From positions 1 to 64,000 of the forward strand of contig NZ_LQIX01000017.1 in the NCBI RefSeq assembly GCF_001500045.1: a stretch of DNA of 64,000 nucleotides. Direction: 5' to 3'. Below the pieces are notes generated by a model. It was not told the origin of the DNA. It did no database searches and was given only the letters and a program-made list of their open reading frames with translations. The position numbers and the translations under genes are program-made. Shown here piece after piece: positions 1-10,228 of this stretch. How positions within the stretch are numbered: the first letter of the stretch is position 1; each line of letters starts with the position of its first letter. The DNA comes from Mycobacterium sp. GA-1199 (GTDB lineage: Bacteria > Actinomycetota > Actinomycetes > Mycobacteriales > Mycobacteriaceae).

Positions 1-641
1 CCGGACTTCAGCGCGGTGAGCACCTTGTCGACCTCGGCGTCGAACTCGTCGGCCGGATAGACCGCGGCGGCCAGGCCCCAGTCGTATGCCTCGCGCGCCG
101 AGACCTTTTCGGCAAGCAGCGCCATGCGGGCCGCGCGGGTACGTCCGACCGCCGCCGCCACCAGCGCCGAGGCGCCGCCGTCGGGCATCAGCCCGATCTT
201 GGTGAACGCCAACATGAAATATGCTTTGTCCGAAGCCAATACAACATCCGAGGCCAGTGCCAGCGAGACGCCGACGCCGGCCGCCGCACCGTGCACGGCC
301 GCGACCACGGGCTGGGGCAGGTTGACGATCGCGCGGACCGCATCGTTGGCGGCGTCGAGCACCGAGGCCGGGCCGTCGACACTCTTCTGCGCCTGATCGT
401 CGTCGCCGATGCCCGCGCCCGAGCAGAAGCCGCGGCCCGCGCCGCCGAGCCGCACGACCTTGACCCGCCGATCGGTGGCCGCCGTATTGAGAGTGTCCGC
501 GATACCGACCAGCATCTCGCGGTTCAGCGAGTTGAGGCTGTCGGGCCGATTCAGCGTCACCGAAAGCACACCGTCGGCAAGGTCGACACTCAGAGCGTCG
601 ATGCCGGTATATGTGGGTGCGCCCGAATCCAGCGTTGTCAT
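1..641 (-). CDS. Enoyl-CoA hydratase/isomerase family protein (EchA type), 3' end cut by window edge
   Basis: This is a crotonase-superfamily protein acting on enoyl-CoA thioesters in fatty-acid or related degradation. The ATG lies at 641-639 and the frame stays open to base 1, so 213 codons are visible and the C-terminus is missing. The crotonase core is seen: an oxyanion-type GRGFCSG near residues 70-76, then [16 protein letters not shown] near 118-132. The first catalytic Glu of classical hydratases is absent (FTKIG) and an Asp occupies the LMPDGG site near residue 154, a pattern closer to PaaG-like isomerases than to true hydratases; that is an inference. It is divergent from the racemase gene, with 87 bp between starts. 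Position and sequence suggest an EchA10/EchA11-type protein, but the exact paralogue is uncertain. Confidence 0.85.
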   Translation of the reverse strand, partial: MTTLDSGAPTYTGIDALSVDLADGVLSVTLNRPDSLNSLNREMLVGIADTLNTAATDRRVKVVRLGGAGRGFCSGAGIGDDDQAQKSVDGPASVLDAANDAVRAIVNLPQPVVAAVHGAAAGVGVSLALASDVVLASDKAYFMLAFTKIGLMPDGGASALVAAAVGRTRAARMALLAEKVSAREAYDWGLAAAVYPADEFDAEVDKVLTALKS

Positions 642-728
642 GGCTGCACCCTAGAACCGGATCACTTGGTTATACAAGTAAGCTATGTCGGCGATCCGGA
701 AGCGATTGTCCAACGAAGGGCGGTAAGC

Positions 729-1820
729 ATGGCGGGACCTCTGCACGGGCTGCGGGTGATCGAACTCGCGAGCATCGGACCCGGGCCGCACGCGGCGATG
801 ATCCTCGGTGATCTCGGCGCCGACGTCGTCCGCATCGAGAGGCCGGGCAAGCTCGGGGGAATTCCGACCAGCAAGCGCGAGGCCGCCCTGCGCAACCGGC
901 GTTCCGTCGCCGCCGACCTCAAGAGCGACGAAGGCCGCGAACTCGTGTTGCGGCTGGTCGCAAAGGCCGACGTGCTGATCGAGGGGCTGCGCCCCGGTGT
1001 CACCGAACGCCTCGGTCTCGGGCCGGACGATTGCGCGAAGGTCAACGAGCGGCTGATCTACGGGCGCATGACGGGCTGGGGTCAGACCGGGCCGCGGCGC
1101 CTGCAGGCCGGCCACGACATCAACTACATCTCGCTCAACGGTGTGCTGCACTCGATCGGCCGGGCGGGCGAGCGACCGGTTCCACCGCTGAACCTGACCG
1201 GTGACTTCGGCGGCGGCTCGATGTTCCTGCTCGTCGGCATCCTGTCCGCGCTGTGGGAACGCCAGACGTCGGGCAAGGGTCAGGTGGTCGACGCGGCGAT
1301 GATCGACGGCTCCAGCGTGCTGGCGCAGATGATCTGGGGCTTCCTTCAGGACGGGCTGTGGACCGACCAGCGCGGGGTCAACATCCTCGACGGCGGCGCC
1401 CCCTACTACGACACCTACACCTGCGCTGACGGCCGCTACATCGCGGTCGGGTGCATCGAACCGCAGTTCTACGCCGCGTTCCTCAAGGGCCTGGGCCTGG
1501 AGAACGCCGACCTGCCGGATCAGAACGACGCGAGCCGCTGGCCGGAGTTACGCGCGGAGCTCAGCGAGGTCATCGCGAGCAAGGATCGCGACCACTGGGC
1601 CAAGGTGTTCGCCGACAGCGACGCCTGCGTGACCCCGGTGCTGTCGTTCAGCGAGGTCGAGTCCGAACCGCACGTCACCGAGCGCAACACCTTCTATCGC
1701 GACGGTGAGCACCTGCAACCGATGCCCGCGCCGCGGTTCTCCCGAAGCGCGCCGACGGCACCGACACCACCCGGCCAAGCCGGAGCCGACACCGAAGCCG
1801 TCTTGCGAGACTGGGCCTAG
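729..1820 (+). CDS. mcr: Alpha-methylacyl-CoA racemase (family III CoA-transferase fold)
   Basis: The 363-aa product interconverts (R)- and (S)-2-methylacyl-CoA, allowing beta-oxidation of branched and sterol side chains. The protein starts [10 protein letters not shown] at 729; the frame is open further upstream but that extension reads through the promoter region and has no family similarity. The catalytic residues known for mycobacterial MCR (His126, Asp156, Glu241) can be placed at His129, Asp159 and Glu244, shifted by a three-residue insertion near residue 45. Conserved blocks [23 protein letters not shown] and GGAPYYDTY are all present. It is followed after 19 bp by an SDR gene and then a flavin oxidoreductase on the same strand, so it is probably the first gene of a lipid-catabolic operon. 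Length matches the family. Confidence 0.93.
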   Translation: MAGPLHGLRVIELASIGPGPHAAMILGDLGADVVRIERPGKLGGIPTSKREAALRNRRSVAADLKSDEGRELVLRLVAKADVLIEGLRPGVTERLGLGPDDCAKVNERLIYGRMTGWGQTGPRRLQAGHDINYISLNGVLHSIGRAGERPVPPLNLTGDFGGGSMFLLVGILSALWERQTSGKGQVVDAAMIDGSSVLAQMIWGFLQDGLWTDQRGVNILDGGAPYYDTYTCADGRYIAVGCIEPQFYAAFLKGLGLENADLPDQNDASRWPELRAELSEVIASKDRDHWAKVFADSDACVTPVLSFSEVESEPHVTERNTFYRDGEHLQPMPAPRFSRSAPTAPTPPGQAGADTEAVLRDWA

Positions 1821-1839
1821 AGAAAGGAACACCCTCAAA

Positions 1840-2592
1840 GTGGAGATCAAGGACGCCGTAGCCGTCGTCACCGGTGGCGCATCGGGCCTCGGCCTGGCAA
1901 CCACCAAACGCCTGCTCGACAGGGGCGCATCGGTGGTCGTCATCGACCTCAAAGGCGAAGAGGCGGTCAAAGAACTCGGTGATCGCGCCCAGTTCGTCGA
2001 AACCAACGTGACCGATCCGGACGCCGTCAGTGCGGCGCTCGATGCCGCCGAGAAGATGGGCCCGCTGCGCATCAACGTCAACTGCGCGGGCATCGGCAAC
2101 GCGATCAAGACGTTGAGCAAGGACGGCCCGTTCCCGCTCGACGGCTTCAAGAAGGTCATCGAGGTCAACCTGATCGGCACGTTCAACGTGCTGCGGCTGG
2201 CGGCCGAGAGGATCGCGAAAACCGAGCCCATCAACGGTGAGCGTGGCGTCATCATCAACACCGCGTCGGTCGCGGCGTTCGAGGGCCAGATCGGGCAGGC
2301 CGCCTACTCCGCCTCCAAGGGTGGGGTGGTCGGGATGACCCTGCCGATCGCGCGTGATCTGTCGCGTGAGTTCATCCGCGTCGTCACCATCGCGCCGGGT
2401 CTGTTCAAGACCCCGCTGCTGGGTTCGCTGCCCGAAGAGGCGCAGGCCTCGCTGGGCAAGCAGGTGCCGCATCCGGCGCGCCTGGGCGATCCCGACGAGT
2501 ACGGCGCGCTGGCCGCGCATATCGTCGAGAACCCGATGCTCAACGGTGAAGTGATCCGCCTGGACGGCGCGATCCGGATGGCCCCGAGGTAG
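1840..2592 (+). CDS. Short-chain dehydrogenase (3-hydroxyacyl-CoA dehydrogenase type 2-like)
   Basis: This is a 250-aa classical SDR. The N-terminal NAD-binding motif TGGASGLG is at residues 11-18, the NCAG motif near 81, and the catalytic set is Asn110, Ser143, Tyr156 and Lys160 (YSASK). The overall pattern, including [14 protein letters not shown] and a C-terminal [17 protein letters not shown], is that of the HSD17B10-like group acting on 3-hydroxyacyl-CoA; the substrate is inferred. The GTG start at 1840 is preceded by GAAAGGAA eight bases upstream, which decides against longer versions. It sits 19 bp after mcr and 9 bp before the next gene, supporting one transcript. I recall Rv1144 as its M. 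tuberculosis counterpart. Confidence 0.9.
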   Translation: MEIKDAVAVVTGGASGLGLATTKRLLDRGASVVVIDLKGEEAVKELGDRAQFVETNVTDPDAVSAALDAAEKMGPLRINVNCAGIGNAIKTLSKDGPFPLDGFKKVIEVNLIGTFNVLRLAAERIAKTEPINGERGVIINTASVAAFEGQIGQAAYSASKGGVVGMTLPIARDLSREFIRVVTIAPGLFKTPLLGSLPEEAQASLGKQVPHPARLGDPDEYGALAAHIVENPMLNGEVIRLDGAIRMAPR

Positions 2593-3600
<1,008 letters not shown>

Positions 3601-3710
3601 AACGGGAAACGTTAGCGGGCGGGTTCAGCAAGAAAGCAGGAACAGAACCGGCTCGGGCGTTTGAGGCCCAACCGTCGGAGCGAATGCGCGACCCCTCGGC
3701 GCGCGTTCGT

Positions 3711-3863
3711 TCAGACGGCGGTGCGCAGGGTGTGCTCGTCGTCGAGCTGCTCCGAGGTGTCGCCTTCTACCAGGACGTCGCCGTGGTAGAGCGCCTCGAA
3801 GTCGACCTTGATGACATCGGCACTGGTGTCGTCGATCCACATGTACTCGACAGTAGGTGTCAC
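3711..3863 (-). CDS. Small acidic hypothetical protein, 50 aa
   Basis: Starting at a GTG (3863-3861), this frame encodes 50 residues beginning VTPTVEYMWIDDT and ending EHTLRTAV, stopping at TGA 3713-3711. The product is strongly acidic (about 12 Asp/Glu) with regular codon use: most third positions are C or G. Nothing else fills the 360-bp gap between the flavin oxidoreductase stop and doxX, and the sequence reads like a folded beta-rich peptide (YMWIDDTSADVIKVDFEAL). I do not recognise a family. The ribosome binding site is weak (TTAGAG just before the GTG). Likely a real small gene, but start and function are unproven. Confidence 0.5.
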   Translation of the reverse strand: MTPTVEYMWIDDTSADVIKVDFEALYHGDVLVEGDTSEQLDDEHTLRTAV

Positions 3864-3960
3864 CTCTAAGGAATCTTTGAGTCACGATTCGGAATACTGT
3901 GGCAATTCTTACCGCCAAGTAGGGTCGCGTACTACTCGCCAGTAGCGATTTGCTGACCGG

Positions 3961-4503
3961 CTACGAACCAGCGGTGAAGTGGATGGGGTTGGTGCCGAGC
4001 AGCGCCACCCAGGTCAGGATCGCCGCGGCGAAGGCCACGACCAGCAGGCCGACGGCGACGCGCCGTCCCCACGACACCCGGCCCAACACCTTGGCGTCGA
4101 GCGAGTAGGCGCCGGCCCCGAGGAACAGCAGCGCTGCGGCGCCGACGCCGATCAGGAACGGCGCGTTGAAAGGTTCGGACCAGAAAGCCGATTGCGACAC
4201 GTTGACGGCCCACGCGTCGACCATCGCCGCGACCACCGCACACGCCGCCAGCGGCGTCAGCGCACCGAAGAGGAGGCCTAGGCCACCGAGCGTCTCGGCC
4301 GCCGTGACCATGAACGCGGCCAACCCGGGCAACCGCCACCCGGCCGAGTCCATGAAACCGACGGTGGTGCTGAAGTCGAAGGCCTTGATCAGGCCCGCCT
4401 GAAGGATCGCCGCACCGATACCGATTCTCAGGATGAGCAGGCCGATGTCCGTCGCGGTGTCGCGTGTGGTGGTGGCGGCGGTCGCCGCTTCCGTCGTGGT
4501 CAT
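3961..4503 (-). CDS. DoxX family membrane protein
   Basis: A 180-aa integral membrane protein of the DoxX/DoxD family. About four hydrophobic segments are visible: LLILRIGIGAAILQAGLIKA near residues 22-41, one near 63-85 (MVTAAETLGGLGLLFG), one near 88-100, and AVGLLVVAFAAAILTWVAL near the C-terminus. The G-x-L-x-x-G pattern after the second helix is typical of DoxX. Family members are linked to thiol or redox homeostasis at the membrane (for example the DoxX-SodA-SseA complex in M. tuberculosis), but no partner is encoded here, so the specific role is unknown. It is divergently oriented from mmpL13, with a 152-bp shared control region. Confidence 0.85.
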   Translation of the reverse strand: MTTTEAATAATTTRDTATDIGLLILRIGIGAAILQAGLIKAFDFSTTVGFMDSAGWRLPGLAAFMVTAAETLGGLGLLFGALTPLAACAVVAAMVDAWAVNVSQSAFWSEPFNAPFLIGVGAAALLFLGAGAYSLDAKVLGRVSWGRRVAVGLLVVAFAAAILTWVALLGTNPIHFTAGS

Positions 4504-4593
4504 GCCGATTACGACTACCAGGAATGCCGCAACTCATCGCGAGAATCGCACTTGAACGCCGCGGGTTCGTGTTTCGTGTGTCCTGAAGGGGCG

Positions 4594-4623
4594 TTGACGG
4601 CCCTGACTTATCGTTGTTAAGTT
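4594..4623 (+). promoter_or_regulatory. Predicted SigA-like promoter of mmpL13
   Basis: TTGACG (4594-4599) and TAAGTT (4618-4623) are separated by 18 bases, giving a plausible -35/-10 pair 33 bp upstream of the mmpL13 GTG at 4656. The stretch TTGTTAAGTTACC is unusually AT-rich for this genome. The tetR gene at the end of the same transcript makes this region a candidate operator as well. Prediction only. Confidence 0.4.
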
Positions 4624-4655
4624 ACCGGCGTTAGTCCGAGCCGAGAGGACCCCGA

Positions 4656-6932
4656 GTGCTGCAAAGAGTCGCGCACCTGGCCATAGCGGCGCCTCGGCGC
4701 ATCATCGCGATAGCGGTCCTGGTGATGGTCGGGTGCGGGATCTTCGGCATCCCCGTCGCCAAGCACCTATCCGCCGGCGGCTTCCAGGACCCCACCTCGG
4801 AGTCGGCCAAGGCCACCCAGCTCCTGGTCGACACGTTCGATCAGGGCGACATGGAGCTGATTCTCAGCGTGCACTCCGACGAGGGCGCGCAGAGCCCGCG
4901 GGCCCGTGCCGTCGGCGAGGAGCTTGCTGCCGAACTGCGGGCCTCGCCGTCGGTCGTCGGGGTGACCTCGCTGTGGGGCGCACCACCGACCGCGGCGCCC
5001 GCGCTGATCAGTGAGGACGGGAAGACCGGGCTGATCGTCGCCGGGATCACCGGCGGTGAGAGCGGCGCGCAAACGCATGCGAAGGAACTCACCGAGCGAC
5101 TCGTGCACGACCGCGACGGCGTCACCGTGCGCGCCGGCGGCGAGGCCATGATCTACGTGCAGATCAACGGGCAGAGCGAACGGGATCTCCTCAAAATGGA
5201 GGCGATCGCGATTCCGCTGTGCTTCGTGGCGCTGGTGTGGGTGTTCGGCGGCCTGCTCGCCGCCGCGCTGCCGTTGGCCATCGGTGGTTTCGCGATCCTG
5301 GGTTCGATGGCGGTGCTGCGCGGCGTCACGTACCTCACCGACGTTTCGATCTTCGCGCTGAACCTCACGGTCGCAATGGGTTTGGCGCTCGCTATCGATT
5401 ACACGCTGTTGATCATCAGCAGGTACCGCGACGAGATCGCCGACGGGGCGCAACCTGACGCGGCGTTGGTTCGCACGATGGTGACCGCCGGGCGCACCGT
5501 GTTGTTCTCGGCGATGACGGTCGCGCTGTCCATGGTCGCGATGGTGTTGTTTCCGATGTACTTCCTGAAGTCGTTCGCGTACGCGGGCATCGCGGTGGTG
5601 ACGTTCGCGGCCCTCGCCGCGGTGGTGGTGGCGCCCGCCGCGATCGTGCTGCTCGGGGACCGGTTGGACGCGCTGGACGTGCGGCGGTTCGGTCGCCGGC
5701 TCGTCGGCAGACCGGAGCCGGTGCGCAAACCCGTCGAGCAGACGTTCTGGTACCGCTGCACGAAAGTCGTGATGCGCCGGGCACTTCCGATCGGGCTCGC
5801 GATCGTCACGCTGCTGCTGGTGCTCGGCGCGCCGTTCCTCAACGCACGCTGGGGGTTCCCCGACGAGCGGGTGCTGCCTCAGTCCGCGTCGGCGCGGCAG
5901 GTCGGCGACGAGCTACGCAACAACTTCGCCGTCGACTCGGCCCGCAACGTCACGGTCGTCATACCGGACACCCGAGATCTCACGCCCGCGATGGTGGACC
6001 GCTACGCGGCAGACCTCTCGCGGGTCGGCGACGTATCGTCGGTGTCGGCTCCCGGCGGCACATTCGTCGACGGCAGATCGATCGGCCCGCCGTCGGCCGC
6101 TACCGGCGTCAAGGACAACAAGGCGTTTCTCACGGTCGCCAGCGAGGCGCCGTTGTTCAGCGACGCGTCCGAAGCACAGCTCGACCGACTCGAGGCGGTG
6201 AGCACCCCCGCCGATGTTCCGGTGCTGCTGACCGGCACCGCACAGGTGAACCGCGACAGTGCCTCGGCGATCACGTCGCGCCTGCCGCTGGTGCTCGGGG
6301 TGATCGCGGCCATCACCTTCGTACTGCTCTTCCTGCTCACCGGGAGCGTGGTGTTGCCGGTGAAAGCGTTGATACTCAACGTCTTATCGCTGACGGCCGC
6401 GTTCGGTGCGCTGGTGTGGATCTTCCAGGAAGGCCATCTCGGCGCACTGGGCACCACACCGACCGGGACGCTGGTGGCGAACATGCCCGTGTTGTTGTTC
6501 TGCATCGCATTCGGGCTGTCGATGGATTACGAGGTGTTCCTGATCTCGCGAATCCGCGAGTTCTGGCTGCAGTCAGGCGAAGACGGGGCGATGTCGGCTC
6601 GCGCGCGCAACGACGAGAGCGTGGCGCTCGGCCTGGCGAAGACCGGCCGTGTCGTGACGGCCGCCGCGCTGCTGATGTCGATCTCGTTCGCGGCGCTGAT
6701 CGCGGCCGAGGTCGCGTTCATGCGGATGTTCGGTGTCGGGTTGACGCTGGCGGTGCTCGCCGATGCGACGTTGGTGCGGATGGGATTGGTGCCGGCGTTC
6801 ATGCATCTGCTCGGACGGTGGAACTGGTGGTCGCCCAAGCCGTTGGCCAGACTGCACGAACGGATCGGCTTGCACGAGTCCGCTGAACCATCGCGCGCCG
6901 AAGGCTCGATCCAGCCGGCGGGTTCGCGATGA
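4656..6932 (+). CDS. mmpL13: MMPL family RND transporter, intact MmpL13
   Basis: The 758-aa product is an inner-membrane RND transporter of the MmpL class, which export lipids or other hydrophobic molecules using the proton gradient. One TM helix near residues 14-34 is followed by a periplasmic domain, then a TM bundle (about 182-335), a second helix-plus-periplasmic half and a final bundle (about 545-725). The two Asp-Tyr proton-relay pairs are present: Asp248-Tyr249 (LAIDYTLLI) and Asp624-Tyr625 (LSMDYEVFL). The GTG start at 4656 has GAGAGGA upstream. I recall the M. tuberculosis counterpart as split into mmpL13a/b; here one uninterrupted frame covers both halves. The stop overlaps the tetR start by ATGA, so the two are translationally coupled. 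The substrate is unknown. Confidence 0.9.
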   Translation: MLQRVAHLAIAAPRRIIAIAVLVMVGCGIFGIPVAKHLSAGGFQDPTSESAKATQLLVDTFDQGDMELILSVHSDEGAQSPRARAVGEELAAELRASPSVVGVTSLWGAPPTAAPALISEDGKTGLIVAGITGGESGAQTHAKELTERLVHDRDGVTVRAGGEAMIYVQINGQSERDLLKMEAIAIPLCFVALVWVFGGLLAAALPLAIGGFAILGSMAVLRGVTYLTDVSIFALNLTVAMGLALAIDYTLLIISRYRDEIADGAQPDAALVRTMVTAGRTVLFSAMTVALSMVAMVLFPMYFLKSFAYAGIAVVTFAALAAVVVAPAAIVLLGDRLDALDVRRFGRRLVGRPEPVRKPVEQTFWYRCTKVVMRRALPIGLAIVTLLLVLGAPFLNARWGFPDERVLPQSASARQVGDELRNNFAVDSARNVTVVIPDTRDLTPAMVDRYAADLSRVGDVSSVSAPGGTFVDGRSIGPPSAATGVKDNKAFLTVASEAPLFSDASEAQLDRLEAVSTPADVPVLLTGTAQVNRDSASAITSRLPLVLGVIAAITFVLLFLLTGSVVLPVKALILNVLSLTAAFGALVWIFQEGHLGALGTTPTGTLVANMPVLLFCIAFGLSMDYEVFLISRIREFWLQSGEDGAMSARARNDESVALGLAKTGRVVTAAALLMSISFAALIAAEVAFMRMFGVGLTLAVLADATLVRMGLVPAFMHLLGRWNWWSPKPLARLHERIGLHESAEPSRAEGSIQPAGSR

Positions 6933-7609
6933 AACGGCGACGCGCCCCGCGGGGGTCCGGTGAGCAGCTGCGTGACGAGATCCTCGACGCCACCACCGAT
7001 CTGCTGCTCGCGTCGGGCAATGCGAAAGAGGTGTCGATCCGGTCGGTGGCGCAGCGGGTGGGGGTGACCCCGCCGTCGATCTACCTGCACTTCGCCGACA
7101 AGGACGCGCTGCTCGACGCGGTGTGCGCACGGTACTTCGAGAAACTCGACGAGGAGATGCAAAGTGTGGCGGCCGGGCAGCCGTCGACCATCGAGGTGCT
7201 GCGCGCGCAGGGGTTGGCGTATGTGCGGTTCGCGATGAAAACCCCTGAGCTGTACCGCATTGCGACGATGGGGGAGAGCCGGCCGGGCAGCGACGTGGAT
7301 GTGGCGTTGAACAGCTCGGCATTCGTGCACCTGCGCACCGCAGTCGAGGGACTGATGGCGGAGGGAACTTATCCGCCGGACGACTCGACCGCGACGGCTC
7401 TGGAGTTGATGACCGTCGCGCACGGGGTGGCCGCCATGCTGATCTCCAAGCCGTACCTACCGTGGGGGGATGTCGAGGACTTCGCCGACCGGGTGCTGAC
7501 TGCCGTGTGTCTCGGTCACATCACCCGGGGGGCGGTGGACCTCGAAGCGCCACCACCGCAAACCGTCGCTCAGTTGAAGGGAATGCTTTATGTCGGACAC
7601 GGTCGATAA
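6929..7609 (+). CDS. TetR family transcriptional regulator
   Basis: A 226-aa one-component regulator. The N-terminal TetR helix-turn-helix is at residues 15-65, with IRSVAQRVGVTPPSIYLHFA as recognition core; the remainder is an all-helical ligand-binding domain. The start codon overlaps the mmpL13 stop (ATGA), and its own 3' end overlaps the following methyltransferase gene by 20 bp, so the three form a tightly coupled unit. By analogy with many transporter-linked TetR proteins it probably represses its own operon and responds to a small hydrophobic ligand, perhaps one related to MmpL13 cargo; this is an inference from position. Confidence 0.88.
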   Translation: MKRRRAPRGSGEQLRDEILDATTDLLLASGNAKEVSIRSVAQRVGVTPPSIYLHFADKDALLDAVCARYFEKLDEEMQSVAAGQPSTIEVLRAQGLAYVRFAMKTPELYRIATMGESRPGSDVDVALNSSAFVHLRTAVEGLMAEGTYPPDDSTATALELMTVAHGVAAMLISKPYLPWGDVEDFADRVLTAVCLGHITRGAVDLEAPPPQTVAQLKGMLYVGHGR

Positions 7610-8225
7610 CCCGTTCTTCGCCCGGTTGTGGACGGTGATGTCCACCCACGAGACCGACGCCATCCGGCAACTCCGCCGGCAGAACCTCGCCGGCCTGTCG
7701 GGACGGGTTCTGGAGGTCGGTGCGGGTACCGGAACGAACTTCGAGTTCTACCCCGACACGGTGCGCGAGGTGGTGGCCGTCGAGCCCGAACGCCGTCTCG
7801 CCGAACACGCCCAGCGGACCGCGGTCGCGGCCCGCGTGCCCGTCACCGTCAGCACCGACACCGTGGAGCACTTCGTGGCCAACCGCAGCGAGCCCTTCGA
7901 CGCGATCGTCTGCTCGCTGGTGCTGTGCTCGATCGATGATCCCGATACTGTTCTGCGCCAGCTGCTTTCGTTGCTGCGGCCCGGCGGTGAGCTGCGCTAT
8001 CTCGAGCACATCGCCAGCGAGGGCGGCCGTGGGCGGCTGCAGAGGATCGCCGACGCGACGGTGTGGCCGCGGCTGCTCGGAAACTGCCACACCCACCGCC
8101 ACACCGAACAGAGCATCGTGGGTGCGGGGTTCGAGGTCGAGGGCGCCCGGCGAGAATGGACGATGCCGAGGTGGGTGCCGCTGCCGGTCGCCGAGTTCGC
8201 GATCGGCCGCGCGGTCAGGCCCTAA
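7590..8225 (+). CDS. Class I SAM-dependent methyltransferase
   Basis: A 211-aa methyltransferase. SAM motif [17 protein letters not shown] lies near residues 42-57, the acidic ribose-binding strand VVAVEPE near 65, and the motif IV region [13 protein letters not shown] near 105-117, followed by [12 protein letters not shown]. This is the UbiE/phosphatidylethanolamine-methyltransferase-like subgroup. Its ATG lies within the last 20 bp of tetR, so it is translated from the mmpL13-tetR message; I recall the Rv1147 protein as a close counterpart. It may methylate a lipid handled by the neighbouring transporter (inference). The stop overlaps that of the convergent sirtuin gene by 3 bp. Confidence 0.85.
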   Translation: MSDTVDNPFFARLWTVMSTHETDAIRQLRRQNLAGLSGRVLEVGAGTGTNFEFYPDTVREVVAVEPERRLAEHAQRTAVAARVPVTVSTDTVEHFVANRSEPFDAIVCSLVLCSIDDPDTVLRQLLSLLRPGGELRYLEHIASEGGRGRLQRIADATVWPRLLGNCHTHRHTEQSIVGAGFEVEGARREWTMPRWVPLPVAEFAIGRAVRP

Positions 8226-8935
8226 CCGAGTAGGGCCGGGAGCCGCTGCAGCAGGCTCGGCAGCGCGCTGGCCGCCGTCTCGCGCACGGACGCCGTCGCC
8301 GAGTCCGACAGCGGGGTGCGTTCCGGGTTGACTTCGATGACCGGGATGTTGTTGGCCAATGCGATCTCCGGCAGGCCCGCCGCGGGATAGACGATCGACG
8401 AGGTGCCGACGACGATCACCAGGTCCGCGCCGCTGACCGCCTCGACCGAACGCTGCCACGCGTCCTCGGGCAGCGCCTCACCGAACCAGACCACGTTGGG
8501 CCTGATGAGGCCGCCGCATTCGCACCGCGGCGGGTCGACGGTCTCCACCGGTTCGGGCATGGCCGGTAGCTCACCGGAATATGCCTGCCGGCAGCGATCG
8601 CAGTGGAACTCGAACAGGCTCCCGTGCACGTGGTAGACCTTCTTGCTGCCTGCTCGCTCATGCAGGTCGTCGACGTTCTGGGTGACGACGTGCACGTCGG
8701 CGTAGTCCTGCCAGGCGGCGACGGCCCGGTGGCCGTCGTTCGGGTGTACAGCGCTCATCATGTAGTGACGCCACAGATACCACGCCCACACCTTCTCCGG
8801 GTGTGCCCGCCACCCTTCCGAACTGGAGATTTCATAGGGGTCGACCTTCGCCCACAGCCCGGTTTCGGCATCGCGGAAGGTCGGCACCCCGCTCTCGGCC
8901 GAGATGCCCGCACCGCTGAGGACCGTTACCTGCAC
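8222..8935 (-). CDS. Sir2-type NAD-dependent protein deacylase
   Basis: A 237-aa sirtuin that removes acyl groups from lysine using NAD. The NAD-binding [15 protein letters not shown] is at 8-22, [11 protein letters not shown] at 86-96, catalytic His104 in the HGS motif, and a zinc site formed by Cys112, Cys115, Cys138 and Cys140 (CDRC ... CEC). Tyr53 and Arg56 (YLWR) match the Y-x-x-R signature of class III (SIRT5/CobB-like) sirtuins, which bind succinyl or malonyl groups. The start is a GTG at 8935. It is divergent from the GntR gene with only 36 bp between starts. I recall Rv1151c as the counterpart. Confidence 0.92.
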   Translation of the reverse strand: MQVTVLSGAGISAESGVPTFRDAETGLWAKVDPYEISSSEGWRAHPEKVWAWYLWRHYMMSAVHPNDGHRAVAAWQDYADVHVVTQNVDDLHERAGSKKVYHVHGSLFEFHCDRCRQAYSGELPAMPEPVETVDPPRCECGGLIRPNVVWFGEALPEDAWQRSVEAVSGADLVIVVGTSSIVYPAAGLPEIALANNIPVIEVNPERTPLSDSATASVRETAASALPSLLQRLPALLG

Positions 8936-8971
8936 ATGACCAAACTAGCCGCTGTGGGCAATACTGGGCAC

Positions 8972-9337
8972 GTGGCCGAGTTGGGGGATTGGGTACGCAT
9001 CGACCATCGCGCGTCGGGTGCCTTGTTCGACCAGCTCAGGACGCAGGTCATCGACGGTGTGCGCGACGGCAGACTGCCGCCGGGTACGCGGTTGCCGACG
9101 GTGCGCGAGCTGGCCGGCCAACTCGGTCTCGCGGTGAACACCGTGGCGCGTGCCTACCGCGAGCTGGAGGCGGCGGGAATACTCGAAACCCGTGGGCGTT
9201 TCGGCACATTCGTCGCCCATGCTGATCCCGTGGACGGAGCGATGGCCACGGCGGCGAACACGTTCGTATCGGCGGCCAAAGCGCTCGGAGTCGGCAAGGA
9301 CGACGCGCTGCGATATGTGGAAACGGCGTTCGGGTAG
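8972..9337 (+). CDS. GntR family regulator, short YtrA-like
   Basis: A 121-aa GntR-type DNA-binding protein consisting mostly of the winged helix-turn-helix: [20 protein letters not shown] and [13 protein letters not shown] near residues 40-85, with a short helical tail (about 90-121) instead of a full effector domain, as in the YtrA subfamily. The GTG at 8972 was chosen because the protein there begins [16 protein letters not shown], the usual N-terminus; longer reading frames overlap the divergent sirtuin gene. The 36-bp gap between the two starts makes joint control likely. I recall Rv1152 as the counterpart of the same length. Confidence 0.88.
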   Translation: MAELGDWVRIDHRASGALFDQLRTQVIDGVRDGRLPPGTRLPTVRELAGQLGLAVNTVARAYRELEAAGILETRGRFGTFVAHADPVDGAMATAANTFVSAAKALGVGKDDALRYVETAFG

Positions 9338-9362
9338 GCGGCAGAGAAACGAGCCGCCCGGC

Positions 9363-10214
9363 TCAGCCGAATTCGAGCAGGGCGAGGACCGGACGCACGG
9401 AATCGAACCACGGAAGCCGCTGCGCCCCCCACATCAGCGCGTTGAGCACCTTGCCGCGTCCCGGCGGCAGCGCGATGTCGTGCACCGCCCGGATCCCGGG
9501 GATCTCGTTGACGAGGTTGGCGACCTGCGAGGGCGTCATGTGAAACGGCATGGGTGGGACGCGGTAGCCGAACGAGGGGCGCAACACGCCCCGGCTGATC
9601 AACCGGGCGAACCAGGCCGGTGGCAGCTCGAACACCATCCGTCCCCCGGGGAAGCGGGCCGCGCACTCGCCGATCAGGCCGAGCGCCTCCTCCGGCTGCA
9701 GATACATCAGCAGCCCTTCGGCGGTGATGAACACGCCGTGTTCGGTGTCGACGTGGTCCATCCAGCTGTAGTCCAGCGCCGACTGGGCCAGCATGCGAAC
9801 CCGCTCCGATGCGGGCAACAGACGTCGGCGCAGTTCGACGACCGGGGGGAGATCCACGGTGAGCCAGGAGAATTCGTGTCCCACATCGGCGGCGTCGATC
9901 CGGTAGAAGCTGGTCTGGAGCCCCTCGGCGAGCGCCACGACCGTGCCGCGAGGATGATCGCCGAGGTAGCGCCGCGTCTCGCGGTCGAACGCCAGGGCCC
10001 GCACCGCCATGTCCTGGCGGCGGGACAGGCCGAACTTGGAGAAGTCGAAGTCGATGGAGTCGACGAGCTGGACCGCCATCGGGTCGTCGATCAGTCCGTC
10101 CGGACGACGCGCCTCCGTGGCCCGCACGTTGAGCGTCATCAGCGCGGTCTCGGACACACCGGTCAGCATGGTGGCGTCGGCCTTGGCGGACGAGGCGTTC
10201 GGTTCGGAGCTCAC
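9363..10214 (-). CDS. PPM1/LCMT-type O-methyltransferase
   Basis: A 283-aa SAM-dependent methyltransferase of the leucine carboxyl methyltransferase-like family that is expanded in mycobacteria. Family landmarks are VVALAEGLQTSFYRID near 93-108, the acidic strand WLTVDLPPV near 117, SWMDHVD near 150 and FITAEGLLMYLQP near 163-176. The GTG start is at 10214. It is a close paralogue of the second methyltransferase at 10750-11586, sharing the same landmarks, and the two flank a DUF1697 gene. Target unknown; related proteins methylate small hydroxylated or carboxylated substrates. I recall Rv1153c (annotated omt) in this place. Confidence 0.86.
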   Translation of the reverse strand: MSSEPNASSAKADATMLTGVSETALMTLNVRATEARRPDGLIDDPMAVQLVDSIDFDFSKFGLSRRQDMAVRALAFDRETRRYLGDHPRGTVVALAEGLQTSFYRIDAADVGHEFSWLTVDLPPVVELRRRLLPASERVRMLAQSALDYSWMDHVDTEHGVFITAEGLLMYLQPEEALGLIGECAARFPGGRMVFELPPAWFARLISRGVLRPSFGYRVPPMPFHMTPSQVANLVNEIPGIRAVHDIALPPGRGKVLNALMWGAQRLPWFDSVRPVLALLEFG

Positions 10215-10228
10215 CTGCTCGAATGTAC

